Positions 16,811-24,883 of a stretch of 25,386 bases of DNA are shown piece by piece. How positions within the stretch are numbered: position 1 is the stretch's first letter; each line of letters starts with the position of its first letter. Below the pieces are notes generated by a model. It was given only the letters and a program-made list of their open reading frames with translations, ran no database searches and was not told where the DNA came from. Source of the stretch: Christensenella sp. UBA4263 (GTDB lineage: Bacteria > Bacillota > Clostridia > Christensenellales > Aristaeellaceae); assembly GCA_002395225.1 (NCBI GenBank), contig DGWH01000153.1:1-25386 (forward strand), given 5' to 3'. A program made the position numbers and the translations under genes.

Positions 16811-17541
16811 TCTGTTTTCATCTCCGCAATCTCAAGCAGAATCTTCTGTGTCTCCTCCGGCGCCGCAATCATGCCAAAGTGGTCTGTATCCAGATAGAAC
16901 GAGGCTCTCATTCCATGTGATTTCACCAGGCGCCGCTGCATGTAGTAGCTGCAGCAATTATCCTTCAGGGTATGGACATAGATCTTGGGAACGGATTCAA
17001 AGCGCTCCGTGATATGGACCGGTTCTGTCCAGAGGAAGCCCTTTTCCAGCTGGAGACGGCTCTCGGCAAACGAAAACGCCTCATCCCCGCAGGTGTTGAA
17101 TCCAAGGTTTCTCAGATACGGTTTTCTGAAATCACTCAGTCCGTTGGGCAGCTGCAGGGTCGTCTGCGGCCCTACCTGCGTCCAGGGATCCTCCAGAATG
17201 TACTGGATCATCGCTGCACCGTCTGTTTCAGGCATAAAGGCGGCAAAGTAAACAATCTTTTCCATCTTCTCCGGCATATCCTCTGCCACCTGTGACATGA
17301 TCATGCCGCTCATGGAATGGGCAACCATGATTACCTTTTCCGGAATTCCCGCAAGAAATTCCTCCACACACCGTACATGATCGCCCATCTTCACCTGCTC
17401 AAGCGGTACCGAATGATTCTCCCCATGTCCCGGCAGGTCCAGACAGTACGCCTTGTGGCCCTTGTCCCTCATCACCTTTGCGCTTGACTCCCAGACCCAG
17501 GACGCAGACCAGCCGCCATGCAAAAATACAAATGTCGCCAT
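16807..17541 (-). CDS. Alpha/beta hydrolase (esterase or type II thioesterase-like)
   Basis: A 244-residue alpha/beta hydrolase with no signal peptide. The oxyanion-loop motif FLHGGWSASWVWE is at residues 6-18. The likely nucleophile is Ser76 in VAHSMSGM, which fits the GHSxG pattern with Ala for the first Gly and Ser before the last. Asp194 (TLKDN) and His221 (DTDHFGM) are in the right order to complete the triad. The overall pattern resembles plant-type methylesterase/hydroxynitrile lyase relatives (SABP2-like). I chose ATG 17541, which has GAGAGGAG upstream; the open frame extends 19 poorly conserved codons further. It is translationally coupled to the A-PCP-C gene. A repair thioesterase, product hydrolase or cyclising enzyme are all possible. 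Confidence 0.87.
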   Translation of the reverse strand: MATFVFLHGGWSASWVWESSAKVMRDKGHKAYCLDLPGHGENHSVPLEQVKMGDHVRCVEEFLAGIPEKVIMVAHSMSGMIMSQVAEDMPEKMEKIVYFAAFMPETDGAAMIQYILEDPWTQVGPQTTLQLPNGLSDFRKPYLRNLGFNTCGDEAFSFAESRLQLEKGFLWTEPVHITERFESVPKIYVHTLKDNCCSYYMQRRLVKSHGMRASFYLDTDHFGMIAAPEETQKILLEIAEMKTE

Positions 17542-17613
17542 CTTTTTTCTCCTCTCTATGAGCAGCAGCTTCGTCTTTCCGCCTCGCCGCTTTTTCAATG
17601 CTCATCTATGCCA

Positions 17614-17633
17614 ATCTGTCGCTGTGTGACAGG
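17614..17633 (+). repeat. Short palindrome related to the dispersed repeat (copy D)
   Basis: ATCTGTCGCTGTGTGACAGG closely matches the end of copy C (two differences in 20 bases) and forms a 7-bp hairpin with one G-T pair. Sequence to its left aligns only poorly with copies A-C. It lies in the 155-base gap between the A-PCP-TE and hydrolase genes, the largest gap within this part of the operon. Confidence 0.45.
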
Positions 17634-17696
17634 CCCGGTTACAGGATACATCCCGGGCTCTGTCCGTGCCTTCGTCAAATTCCTTTTGCGAAAAGA

Positions 17697-20255
17697 TCAT
17701 TGCCGGTCTGCCTTCGCCAGTTCTTCCCTGAACAGTTTCCGGTAGAAAGCAACCATTTCATCATTCAGGAGATACATATCATTGTGGAACATCTGCGGGA
17801 ACGTGAAGATCCGAATCGCGGGATACAGGCTCCTTGCAACAGAGATCTTCAGCATCTCCATCATCTCGTTCCAGTCAAGCTTCGCATCCAGGTACAGAAC
17901 CGGGCCATTATAGGGCGTATTCACGCGCAGGGTATTCAGCAGATCAATGACCGCATTCTGCTTTTTCAGGATCATTTCCATGGGTTCATTGACAGACGAG
18001 TCACCATACATTTTTCCGCGCTCGGAAACCATCTGAATATAGGGATCATCCTCCGTGAGGGTCGGAAAGCGTTTCCCCGGATGAACCAGATGCATCAGGG
18101 TATCGCCCATCAGGACCGTCTTCGTTTCCCCCGTCTGCTTTTGCCAGGCAGAGGCAAGGGAAATCGCGATCTGCCCGCCGAAAGAATACCCGGCAAATCC
18201 CCAGAGGTTCGCCCCGACCGGCAGTTCCTGTTCCAGAAGCTCCATATAAAACGCCGTCAGCGTATCATAGTCCCATTGTCCCCGGGATTTACGCACCTGT
18301 TCCATGTGATCAGGGAACGGCTCGATCTCAAGAATATTCAGCCAGTTGCTCCACAGCGCACAGAGATTGGCATAACCGCTCACGGGAACAATCCCGTGAA
18401 TCAGCACCACCACCGGCTTCTGATCATCATATTCCTGTGTAAACCACGCCACCTTTTTCGGTGCACTGAGAATGTCCCGGATATTCTTCAAGCGCATCAC
18501 GGTGGACACCGTAATGCGGGAATCCACCTTTTCCGCCTCCGTGACATACTGGACCGCCGTGATGGAGTCCATTCCCAGCCGCATCAGGTCATCCGTCACG
18601 CCAAAGCGAATATCCGGCAGCAGCCGCCGGGCAATCTGCAGCAGCTTTTCCTCCGCATAATCCTGCGGGGGGACAAGGGCAGAATACCGGTCAAAATCCG
18701 GTTCCGGCAGCGCATGACGGTCTACCTTTCCGTTCACGTTCTTCGGGAATGCCTCAAGGTGTTCCCAGCAGACCGGTACCATGTAACGCGGAAGCAGCCC
18801 CATGGTAAACTTCTCCAGTTCATCCGGCGTGGGTTCTTTTTCGCCCTCCTTCAGAAGATACCAGCAAACCGGCATGGTGGCACGATTGCGTGTGACGACA
18901 CCGCATACCGCATTCTCAATGGCCGGATGCCGGACCACCGCCGCTTCAATTTCGCCCATCTCGACCCGCTGACCGTTGATCTTGGTCATGTTGTCCCGCC
19001 GCCCGCAGTAATAGACATTTCCGTCTTCATCAAAGCGCATCAGGTCGCCGGACACATACATTTTCCGGCCCGGGTGGAACGGACAGGACCGAAACTTCTT
19101 CGCTGTTTCCTCCGGCCGGTTCAGATACCCCAGTGCCAGCGCATCATTGACAATGGCCAGCTCGCCAATCTGTCCGGGCTCGGTAATGCGTGTTCCGTCC
19201 TCATCCAGCAAATAAAGCTCCGTTCCCGGCATGGGTTTGCCCAGGAGATCCCAGGAATCCTGCTGCGTAGTGACCCGGCCGGTCACGGCCGCCGCTTCGG
19301 ATGAGCCGTAGATTTCCGCAATCACGGCAGAGATTTCCGGAAGTTTTCTCGCTTTCTCCCCGGCCGTCAGCACCAGCCGGATTGGCAGCTCTGCCCCCGG
19401 CGCGAAAATCACCGGTATCATGCTGGGAATCATGAACATGGAGGTGATGTTATGGGAAAGTACGCGGCTGACCGTCACCGTCTGATTCAGAAGTTCCTCA
19501 TCGCTGAAGATGTAGAGATTGCAGCCAACCGTGAGTCCTGAGAAAAGATCATAGGTCGATGCCGCATAACTGAAACTGACAATGTTGCCGATACACTCAC
19601 CCGGTGCCGGCGTATAGAAATGATGCCGGGCACGGTTGTGATTATCAATATAGGCATAGGTGTCAAGCACGCCTTTGGGCTTGCCGGTAGAACCGGAGGT
19701 ATAGGTGATGAATGCCGGATCCTCCCGTTTCCTCTTCACATAGTGGGACATCTCCGGCGTTTTTCCCTCACGAAAACGCTCCAGAATATCCTCCATATAA
19801 ATGGTTGCCCGGTTTCCCGGTACAGCCGGCGCCTCTTTCTCCGTAATCACGCAGGCAATCCTGGCATCATCCAGAATATACGCCAGACGCTCAGCCGGGG
19901 CATCCGGCGCGGAATAGACGTAACAGTTTCCGCTGCGCAGCACGCCCAGAAACGCCGGCAGTGCCTCTTTTTTCCGGGAAAGAATCACCGCCACACCGCG
20001 GCACTCCGGACAGGGTGCCAGCGGCAGAGACGGTGCCGATTCCGGCACAGCGCGCATCAGTTCCTCTGCTACCATGTTTGAGAGCGTATCAAGCTGCGCA
20101 TAACTGAAGAGGCCATTTTCATCCTCCACCGCCGGAAATTCCGGATAACGCGCGGCTGTCTCAAAAAATACATCCATAATGGTTTCTGTTTTCACAGAAA
20201 CGGCGTCTTCTCTGACCAATTTATCCTTTATCTGTTCGTTTTCTTTTTCCGGCAT
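17697..20255 (-). CDS. NRPS-like protein: adenylation - carrier - thioesterase (A-PCP-TE)
   Basis: An 852-residue single-module protein. Adenylation domain about 25-515: P-loop TYTSGSTGKPKGV at 184-196, EIYGSSEAAA at 314-323, YVSGDLMRF at 400-408, GRRDNMTKINGQRVEMGE at 418-435, Lys510 (NVNGKVDRH). Carrier domain about 530-600 with Ser564 (LGMDSITAVQ). Thioesterase about 612-850 with Ser691 in GYSFGGQ; His824 (FHNDM) is the likely partner. The A4 motif reads YAASTYD (230-236) where amino-acid-activating domains have FDxS, so the amino-group-binding Asp is Ala231. Something other than a plain alpha-amino acid is therefore likely. The TE makes this the probable release module. It starts four bases after the previous gene ends, with AAGGAG 8 bases before ATG 20255. 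Confidence 0.93.
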   Translation of the reverse strand: MPEKENEQIKDKLVREDAVSVKTETIMDVFFETAARYPEFPAVEDENGLFSYAQLDTLSNMVAEELMRAVPESAPSLPLAPCPECRGVAVILSRKKEALPAFLGVLRSGNCYVYSAPDAPAERLAYILDDARIACVITEKEAPAVPGNRATIYMEDILERFREGKTPEMSHYVKRKREDPAFITYTSGSTGKPKGVLDTYAYIDNHNRARHHFYTPAPGECIGNIVSFSYAASTYDLFSGLTVGCNLYIFSDEELLNQTVTVSRVLSHNITSMFMIPSMIPVIFAPGAELPIRLVLTAGEKARKLPEISAVIAEIYGSSEAAAVTGRVTTQQDSWDLLGKPMPGTELYLLDEDGTRITEPGQIGELAIVNDALALGYLNRPEETAKKFRSCPFHPGRKMYVSGDLMRFDEDGNVYYCGRRDNMTKINGQRVEMGEIEAAVVRHPAIENAVCGVVTRNRATMPVCWYLLKEGEKEPTPDELEKFTMGLLPRYMVPVCWEHLEAFPKNVNGKVDRHALPEPDFDRYSALVPPQDYAEEKLLQIARRLLPDIRFGVTDDLMRLGMDSITAVQYVTEAEKVDSRITVSTVMRLKNIRDILSAPKKVAWFTQEYDDQKPVVVLIHGIVPVSGYANLCALWSNWLNILEIEPFPDHMEQVRKSRGQWDYDTLTAFYMELLEQELPVGANLWGFAGYSFGGQIAISLASAWQKQTGETKTVLMGDTLMHLVHPGKRFPTLTEDDPYIQMVSERGKMYGDSSVNEPMEMILKKQNAVIDLLNTLRVNTPYNGPVLYLDAKLDWNEMMEMLKISVARSLYPAIRIFTFPQMFHNDMYLLNDEMVAFYRKLFREELAKADRQ

Positions 20256-20259
20256 ACTC

Positions 20260-21771
20260 TCAACTCCTTATATGGCCTCCAGCCGTTTTTCCCTGATAGG
20301 GTCTGTTCATCAGTTCCGTGTAATTGATCTTCCCGCTGCGATTCCTGGGCAGCTGCCTGAGGCGAATGAATCGAGCCGGAATCATATAGTCCGGCAGATA
20401 GTCCGCCAAAAAAGCGCGTATATCGCCAAGGTTCAGTTCCGCGAGGCTCTCATAATAGGCACAAATGATCTGTGTGCCGGCAGCGGTATTTGCCAGAACA
20501 ACCGCCGCATTTTGAATTCCGGGAAAACGCAGCACATTTGTCTGGACGTCATCCAGTTCAATGCGCAATCCGTGAAACTTGACCAACCGGTCACCTCTTC
20601 CGCGGACAATCAGCTTTCCGTCGGCCGTCTTTTCCCCGATGTCACCGGTTCCCAACCACCTAACCCCACCAAGAGAATAAAAGCGTTCCCTGGCTCCCAG
20701 GTATTCGGCCATCTGCATGGGTGAACGCAGAACAATCTCACCGCTTTCCCCGGCGGAAACACACCGGTTCTCCTTCAGAATTTCAGCCTCGACACCCGGG
20801 CACAGGGTACCGTTCTGCCATTCCCGGTCCCTCAGATTGCTGAAGGTAATCTCAAAACACTCTGTCATGCCGTAAATGGATAAAAGCGTCGTCTCCCTGT
20901 CAGTTTCTGTCAGAATCCGTTCCCGCACCTCGTCCGTGATCCGTTCCCCGCTCAAAACGAGCACCCCGAGATTCCTGAACTGGCGCCGGAACGATTCTTC
21001 CCGCAGGTAGTTTTCAATCTCTGTGGCGGTGGAGAAGAGACTGCTGCCCGGGTGTGTTTCCATCCTGCTGCCTATGGCCCTGTAATCAATTCGCTCCTGC
21101 TCCGTCAGCATTACCAGTGTTCTGCCGAATAACAGCGCGCTGAAATACTCAAGTGCATACGAACTGATGAAATTTTCACTGGTTTTCCCCAGTACCGTAC
21201 CAAACTCCCTGCAGGGCAATCCCATCCCGGGCATCTCTCCCGGAAGGTTCATCACCCCCCGTGCGGCACTCATCTGGGTGTGTACCACGCCTTTCGGCTG
21301 ACCCGTTGAACCGGATGTAAAGAGAATCAGTGCCGGATCCTCCGGACCTGCCAGCGGATAATCCTGCCGAAACGCGGTTATCCCGTCTTTTTCGGAAAGA
21401 ATGGCCTCCATCCCCTCCTCTGTCAGCGTCAGCGCAGCCCGGCTCATGCGGTAGATATCCCTGCAGCGCATCTCAGGGAAATCCACCGGAACCGGCAGGA
21501 CGGCGGCACCCACACGGACAACGGCAAAGAGAGCCGCCATCATGCGCTCCGTGCGCGGCATCCGAAGGATGACTGTCATCCCGGGACCGATGCCTTTTTG
21601 GCTGAGAACCTGTGCGACCTTTTCCGTCATTGCATCAAATGCATCATACGAAAGCATTCGGTTCTCACACTCTACGGCGGTTCCGCTGTACTTTCCCCGG
21701 CAGGCCAGAGCCCATTGCTGCAAAGTCCGTTTCTCCGGTTTTTCGGCCGCCTTTCGGCTGACATCAGGCAT
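20260..21771 (-). CDS. Stand-alone adenylation protein (ANL superfamily)
   Basis: A 503-residue adenylation domain without a carrier. P-loop FTSGSTGQPKGVV at 151-163, LSIYGMTECFEI, WLGTGDIGE, the hinge GRGDRLVKFHGLRIELDD and a C-terminal RSGKINY Lys are all present, so it should form acyl-adenylates and load a carrier in trans. The A4 stretch (FISSYALEYFSALLFG, 201-216) resembles that of the A-PCP-C protein and lacks the amino-binding Asp. The two domains look like close paralogues (both MPRxERMxAAxF..V...AA..P). The start overlaps the previous gene's stop by eight bases and has GGGAG 7 bases upstream. The free carrier at 24884 is the obvious partner, by inference. Confidence 0.9.
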   Translation of the reverse strand: MPDVSRKAAEKPEKRTLQQWALACRGKYSGTAVECENRMLSYDAFDAMTEKVAQVLSQKGIGPGMTVILRMPRTERMMAALFAVVRVGAAVLPVPVDFPEMRCRDIYRMSRAALTLTEEGMEAILSEKDGITAFRQDYPLAGPEDPALILFTSGSTGQPKGVVHTQMSAARGVMNLPGEMPGMGLPCREFGTVLGKTSENFISSYALEYFSALLFGRTLVMLTEQERIDYRAIGSRMETHPGSSLFSTATEIENYLREESFRRQFRNLGVLVLSGERITDEVRERILTETDRETTLLSIYGMTECFEITFSNLRDREWQNGTLCPGVEAEILKENRCVSAGESGEIVLRSPMQMAEYLGARERFYSLGGVRWLGTGDIGEKTADGKLIVRGRGDRLVKFHGLRIELDDVQTNVLRFPGIQNAAVVLANTAAGTQIICAYYESLAELNLGDIRAFLADYLPDYMIPARFIRLRQLPRNRSGKINYTELMNRPYQGKTAGGHIRS

Positions 21772-23323
21772 GGAAATTCTCCCTTTTCAGTTTTCCTGTT
21801 GCGGTCTTCGGCAGAGGCTCTGCCGCCAGTTCCACGATTCGGATCTGTTTGTATGCCGGCATCGTACCGTTCAGCTTCCTGACTTCATCTTTCAGATGAT
21901 TCTCCAGCTCCGGCTCCGGTGTACCGGCATAAATTCTCACGGCAAGCTTTTCGTCTTTCTTGAACACCAGGCATTCCTTCACCTCGGGAATTGCAGACAC
22001 CGCTTTTTCCAGCTCTTCCGGAATGATGTTCTCGCCATTCGAAAGGATGAGGATATTCTTGCTCCGACCAACGATGTACAGATACCGGTCCTCATCAATC
22101 CGGCCGATATCACCGGTATGGAGCCAGCCGTCCCGGAGAATCTTCTCCGTCTCCTCCGGGTCTTCAAAGTAGCCGTCAAAAACGGAGATACCGGAGATAA
22201 TCACCTCGCCGCAGCCGTTTTCATCCGGATGATCAATCCGTACGTCCAGGCAGTCAAGAATCCGGCCAACTGACCCCGGTTTGCTAAAGAGCCTTCCGTT
22301 CTTCATGACCGATACCGACACCGGACCGCCCGTCTCCGTCATGCCATAATCTGAGGTGATATCAATATTCCAGGCCGTAAACAGCGCTCTCATTCGCTCA
22401 GGCATGGGAGCACCGCTCGTTCGCAGCGCCACCAGATGTCCGCCCAGCAAATTCCTGGCTTCCTCTGCGCTTCGCCCCTGCAGCATCTGACAGACCAGCT
22501 CCGCCTGGGCCGGAACCATAAACGTGGTCACCGGCTGCACATAGGCATAGTCTCTCAGCAGATGCCGCAGTCCCCCGCACAGATACAGCGTGGCCCCCGT
22601 CAGCAAAGCCCCATAGAGATCCTTGATGCCGGCGATATGAAACAGCGGCAGTGTCAAAAGTCCCTTGCTCTGATTCGCCTGAATCCCGATCCAGACATAG
22701 CGCTCCGCCATCAGATTCTCCTGACGAATCATTGCCGCTTTGTTTTTCCCGCCTGTCCCGGAGGTGAAAATCATCAGCGCTATCTGCTTGTCACTGACAA
22801 AGTTGTCAATCCAGGCATGATCCCCGGCTTCAAGCAGGCGCCGTCCTTCCTCCAGAAGCGCATCCGTTTCGGACAGACTGTACAGCTCCATTTCCCCGTC
22901 ATTCACCGCTGCACCAAGCTGCTCTGCCTTTTTTGGATCTGCCAGCACCAGCGCAGACCGGCAGTGACGAAGACGTCCCGCCAGTTCCTCTGGGGACAGC
23001 GACGGATCCAGCGGGAGCACCGTCATGCTGCTGCAGATACAGGTCACAAACGCCAGCACCCAGGAATAGCTCGTCGCACCGATCAGCCCCAGTGTCCTGC
23101 CTCTCCATCCCCGGGCATGGAACGCCGTTCCCATCGCCGCAATGTCCGACATCAGCTCCAGATAGCTGACCCCCACAACCCTTCCCTGTGCTTCATCAAA
23201 CCATTCATAGGCCGGTTTCTCCGGCGCCTGCAATCCATTCAGATAAAGAAAATGCTTCAGCGTCTCCTCGGAACAATTCGCCCCTGCCCGTCTGAGCAGC
23301 TCTGTATCCACCGTCTTTTTCAT
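21764..23323 (-). CDS. Acyl/aryl-AMP ligase (fatty-acid--CoA ligase-like)
   Basis: A 519-residue ANL enzyme closer to acyl-CoA synthetases than to NRPS domains. It has a P-loop TSGTGGKNKAAM (187-198), DYGMTETGGPVS, WLHTGDIGRID, the hinge VGRSKNILILSNGENIIPEE and the final KTATGKLKRENF Lys. The P-loop departs from the usual TSGTTGxPKG: Asn replaces the conserved Pro and Ala the last Gly. It may make acyl-adenylate for the free carrier, starting the chain, or make acyl-CoA. I chose ATG 23323 because AAAGGA lies 8 bases upstream; the frame is open 20 codons further but overlaps the glycosyltransferase gene. The substrate cannot be read from the sequence. Confidence 0.88.
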   Translation of the reverse strand: MKKTVDTELLRRAGANCSEETLKHFLYLNGLQAPEKPAYEWFDEAQGRVVGVSYLELMSDIAAMGTAFHARGWRGRTLGLIGATSYSWVLAFVTCICSSMTVLPLDPSLSPEELAGRLRHCRSALVLADPKKAEQLGAAVNDGEMELYSLSETDALLEEGRRLLEAGDHAWIDNFVSDKQIALMIFTSGTGGKNKAAMIRQENLMAERYVWIGIQANQSKGLLTLPLFHIAGIKDLYGALLTGATLYLCGGLRHLLRDYAYVQPVTTFMVPAQAELVCQMLQGRSAEEARNLLGGHLVALRTSGAPMPERMRALFTAWNIDITSDYGMTETGGPVSVSVMKNGRLFSKPGSVGRILDCLDVRIDHPDENGCGEVIISGISVFDGYFEDPEETEKILRDGWLHTGDIGRIDEDRYLYIVGRSKNILILSNGENIIPEELEKAVSAIPEVKECLVFKKDEKLAVRIYAGTPEPELENHLKDEVRKLNGTMPAYKQIRIVELAAEPLPKTATGKLKRENFHA

Positions 23324-23348
23324 CTGCTGTCCTTTCCCCGCCAGGCAC

Positions 23349-24290
23349 TTATTCCCAGGACTTCGGCTTCCGCCGTCCATCAAATTTAAGCAGCGGGATA
23401 TATTGCTGGATTTCCGTCATCATCTGTCTTTTCTTTTCCGGTGACATGCTGCTCTTCTGATAAATCACCGTGAACATTCCCATCATGATCCATACATAAT
23501 GACTGGGCGAAATGTTGTTTTCCAGAGCAAGCTTAACCGTTCGCCTGACCGGTTCCGTATAGGTCTCCACGGGGAAACTGTCCTCACCCATCATGCGCTG
23601 CAGCAGTGATCCCTCATGCTGAACATAGGTATACGCGGTCAGTTTCGGCATGACACAGATTTTTTTGGTCCTGCAGAAACAGCGCAGCGTAAACAGAAAA
23701 TCTTCTGCCAGCATGATGTCATCGTCAAAGTAGATCCCGTTTATAATCAGCAGCTCTCTCCGGATCACCTTGCAGGCAAGCATGACCGGCGCCCCGTACA
23801 AAAGCCTTCCCTTGATGTCCGGATCATCCGGAACCTGAACACACTCCTGGTCCGTTTCCGGGAAATCCAGAACCATCGGGACCTCATACAGTCCCTCTTC
23901 GTTCAGCTTTTTTTCGCATCGGCCAATCAGAATATCACACTTCTCCTGCTCCATTCTCTCTACAGCCGTTTCCAGAAACCCCTTCTCGATCACGTCATCG
24001 TGGTCAAGCAGATAGATATACTTTCCCCTCGCCCGGCGGATTCCCTCATTTCTGGGCACACTGGGTGAATGGGTGTCATCATGCTTTTCCAGAATGCGGA
24101 TATTCTCCCTGTCTCCGGTCAGCTTCCGGATCATCACCGGCACCTCCGGCGCGGAATTATGCACCATGATCACCCATTCCCAGTCCGGGTGAATGGCCGA
24201 CAGGACAGATTCAGCGGTTTTCTGAAAGCTGTCCATGTCCGGATTCCACGTGGGGGTGATGATGGATAAAATGGGATTCGCACTGTTCAC
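23349..24290 (-). CDS. Family 2 glycosyltransferase (GT-A fold)
   Basis: A 313-residue cytosolic GT2. The N-terminal nucleotide-sugar fold begins LSIITPTWNPD (8-18), followed by SVPRNEGIRRARGKYIYLLD and the metal-binding DHDD at 96-99. The usual acceptor-side acidic motif is seen as LAEDFLF near residue 205. There are no membrane helices, so it probably glycosylates a soluble acceptor or intermediate. The start codon is GTG 24290, supported by a strong GAGGAGGAG site upstream; no ATG is suitably placed. It is followed after 25 bases by the AMP ligase gene. Sugar and acceptor are unknown; glycosylation of the operon's product or of the repeat-bearing carrier is speculation. Confidence 0.88.
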   Translation of the reverse strand: MNSANPILSIITPTWNPDMDSFQKTAESVLSAIHPDWEWVIMVHNSAPEVPVMIRKLTGDRENIRILEKHDDTHSPSVPRNEGIRRARGKYIYLLDHDDVIEKGFLETAVERMEQEKCDILIGRCEKKLNEEGLYEVPMVLDFPETDQECVQVPDDPDIKGRLLYGAPVMLACKVIRRELLIINGIYFDDDIMLAEDFLFTLRCFCRTKKICVMPKLTAYTYVQHEGSLLQRMMGEDSFPVETYTEPVRRTVKLALENNISPSHYVWIMMGMFTVIYQKSSMSPEKKRQMMTEIQQYIPLLKFDGRRKPKSWE

Positions 24291-24362
24291 TTAACTATTC
24301 TCCTCCTCAGCAACCGCAGCCTGCTCTTTCCTCACCGCGACATTTCCGTACCTGTCCCCTGA

Positions 24363-24393
24363 TAAAAATCATAAACCGACGCCTTCGCGTCGG
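24363..24393 (-). terminator. Possible terminator or attenuator before the glycosyltransferase
   Basis: A perfect 7-bp GC-rich stem (CCGACGC at 24376-24382 with GCGTCGG at 24387-24393) has a 4-base loop. On the minus strand TTTATGATTTTT follows. It lies 70-100 bases before the glycosyltransferase start, so it could attenuate transcription into the operon. Confidence 0.4.
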
Positions 24394-24577
24394 GCCTGCC
24401 TCAAAAAAGGTCTGCCCTTTTGATGCCGTTCCGGTTCACTGTTCGCTTTCATCCGCCGACATAGGCATCCGTTCCGATTATCTCGTCTCTGTGTCTGTTA
24501 CCTGTTTATACGAATGAACGGCACGAAGAGAAAGTGCAAAGCCTGTCCTTTCAAACCTTTATTTGAAGATTTCTCTT

Positions 24578-24660
24578 TTTGCAAGCCTCACCGTTGTCAT
24601 TTAGCCGGAGTGACATTGCACGTGGCCCGGATTCAGCTAACGTCGCCGCGCGACAGGGCC
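24578..24660 (+). repeat. Dispersed ~84-bp palindrome-ended repeat, copy B
   Basis: It begins TTTGCAAGCCTCACCG, continues TTGTCATTTAGCCGGAG and ends GTCGC-CGC-GCGACAGGGCC. It aligns with copy A almost base for base over the first 30 positions and at the end. It lies after the carrier-gene terminator. Confidence 0.75.
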
Positions 24661-24697
24661 ATTTCCTGCCTTGCTTCACAATTCCCGTTTTCTGTAT

Positions 24698-24755
24698 AAA
24701 AAAGAGCGGAGACCGCAGAGGAAACATAACCGTTCTCTGACTTGTTCTCCGCTCT
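24698..24755 (-). terminator. Rho-independent terminator after the carrier-protein gene
   Basis: A perfect 10-bp outer stem (AGAGCGGAGA at 24703-24712 with TCTCCGCTCT at 24746-24755) encloses a loop with a smaller inner stem (CAGAG/CTCTG). On the minus strand six T follow (24703-24698). It separates the carrier gene from the rest of the cluster, unless read-through occurs. Confidence 0.85.
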
Positions 24756-24768
24756 CTCATCATGCTCC

Positions 24769-24851
24769 TTTACATGCATCCATATTGGTCATTGCCCCTG
24801 CGACCTTCACAAGGACCCTGACCCGGCAGCGATCTGTCGCTGCGCGACAGG
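24769..24851 (+). repeat. Dispersed ~84-bp palindrome-ended repeat, copy C (diverged)
   Basis: It starts TTTACATGCATCC, contains TTGGTCATTGCCCCTGCGAC and ends in the perfect palindrome CTGTCGC-TGC-GCGACAG (24834-24850). It is alignable with B, with more differences than A shows. It lies between the carrier gene's stop and its terminator, so it would be transcribed as part of the 3' UTR. Confidence 0.6.
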
Positions 24852-24883
24852 AACATTTTAAACCCTCTTTACTGACTGAGCTG

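Larger units (their letters stand above)
24291..24883. other. Long intergenic region between carrier gene and glycosyltransferase
   Basis: About 590 bases without a gene. It holds repeat copy C (24769-24851), the carrier-gene terminator (24698-24755), repeat copy B (24578-24660) and a second hairpin (24363-24393). I found no convincing promoter for the downstream genes, although one is expected after the terminator. Confidence 0.55.

Noticed and set aside
17598..19304. 568-codon plus-strand open frame
   Set aside because: Antisense of the A-PCP-TE gene, His/Arg/Gln-rich translation typical of a shadow frame.
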